DNA of 64,000 nucleotides from Aphanomyces cochlioides (lineage: Eukaryota; Oomycota; Saprolegniomycetes; Saprolegniales; Verrucalvaceae), in assembly GCA_019828595.1 (NCBI GenBank), contig JAHQRK010000007.1:2480001-2544000 (forward strand). Direction: 5' to 3'. This document shows, piece after piece, positions 63,799 through 64,000 of the stretch (its first letter is position 1; each line of letters opens with the position of its first letter). Position numbers and translations under genes: made by a program. The notes under the pieces were generated by a model. The model saw nothing but the letters and a program-made list of their open reading frames with translations, was not told the origin of the DNA and searched no databases.

Positions 63799-63911
63799 GC
63801 GCGAAATCCAACACCGAGCAACTTCGCCGCGGTTTTGGATTAAGTTTCCGGATAATCAGGATTGAATTATCCGTTGCACAAAATCCGGATATAAAATACC
63901 CATCCGGATAG
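63799..63911 (-). promoter_or_regulatory. RAD18-like promoter: E2F-type site and ATCCGGAT cluster
   Basis: GCGCGAAA at 63799-63806 (TTTCGCGC on the gene strand) lies only three bases from the ATG. Upstream are TTCCGGATAA (about 63846), TTATCCG (about 63867), AATCCGGATAT (about 63882) and CATCCGGATAG (63901-63911): three full palindromic copies and one half copy within 66 bp. Confidence 0.6.
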
Positions 63912-64000
63912 CCAATTTAGATGCTGTCAAGCGCTCTCACTTCACATTGCACGCAGTGGCAATCTGCCTGGCCTCTATTTCGGGAAGACCCAACAATAAA

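Noticed and set aside
1..64000. tRNA, rRNA or CRISPR features
   Set aside because: No recognisable tRNA B-box with cloverleaf, rRNA stretch or regularly spaced repeats were seen; a tRNA covariance search was not possible.

Overview
The window is nuclear DNA of a eukaryote, most likely an oomycete of the Saprolegniales (Aphanomyces-like). Evidence: protein genes carry many very short introns (about 39-51 nt, usually GTA...TAG/CAG); the gene content includes an elicitin-like secreted protein, WRKY19-like Cys/His zinc-finger proteins, two membrane-anchored HECT ligases and a PAN+PIG-L membrane protein family; gene spacing is compact (11-120 bp in places). There is no operon logic and no tRNA, rRNA or CRISPR was recognised.

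Layout. 1-9.7 kb: tail of a PX-domain gene, an unrecognised gene, a HECT E3 ligase with N-terminal membrane anchor and RanBP2 zinc finger, an elicitin-like protein and a PP2C phosphatase. 11.4-25.5 kb: three paralogous type II membrane proteins with PAN/Apple-like and PIG-L deacetylase-like domains, interleaved with two broken copies of a multi-pass membrane protein family and an intact ankyrin-TPR gene. 26.7-28.9 kb: second HECT paralogue. 29.2-36.5 kb: a transposon-rich, AT-rich stretch with nested inverted repeats, a Merlin/ISXO2-like transposase remnant, a foldback element inside a WRKY19-like gene, an intact WRKY19-like gene and a TIR element. 37-45.7 kb: a dense block with a 2-oxoglutarate/Fe(II) oxygenase, an AF4/FMR2-like C-terminal-domain protein, two tandem zinc-ribbon paralogues and a divergent unknown gene. 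46-55.3 kb: mobile-element debris around an intact CLC chloride channel/transporter gene, including a pogo-type transposon bounded by two perfect 229-bp direct repeats of the 3' end of a WRKY19-like gene. 56.5-63.8 kb: a charged coiled-coil protein, Timeless/Tof1 and a RAD18-like ligase, all on the minus strand.

The clearest functional grouping is Timeless (fork protection) next to RAD18-like (post-replication repair). Both promoters contain an E2F-type site a few to about 30 bases from the start codon and a cluster of a palindromic TATCCGGATA element. This is the best candidate here for an undescribed regulatory system. Gene models were spliced by eye; start codons and intron edges are estimates unless stated.
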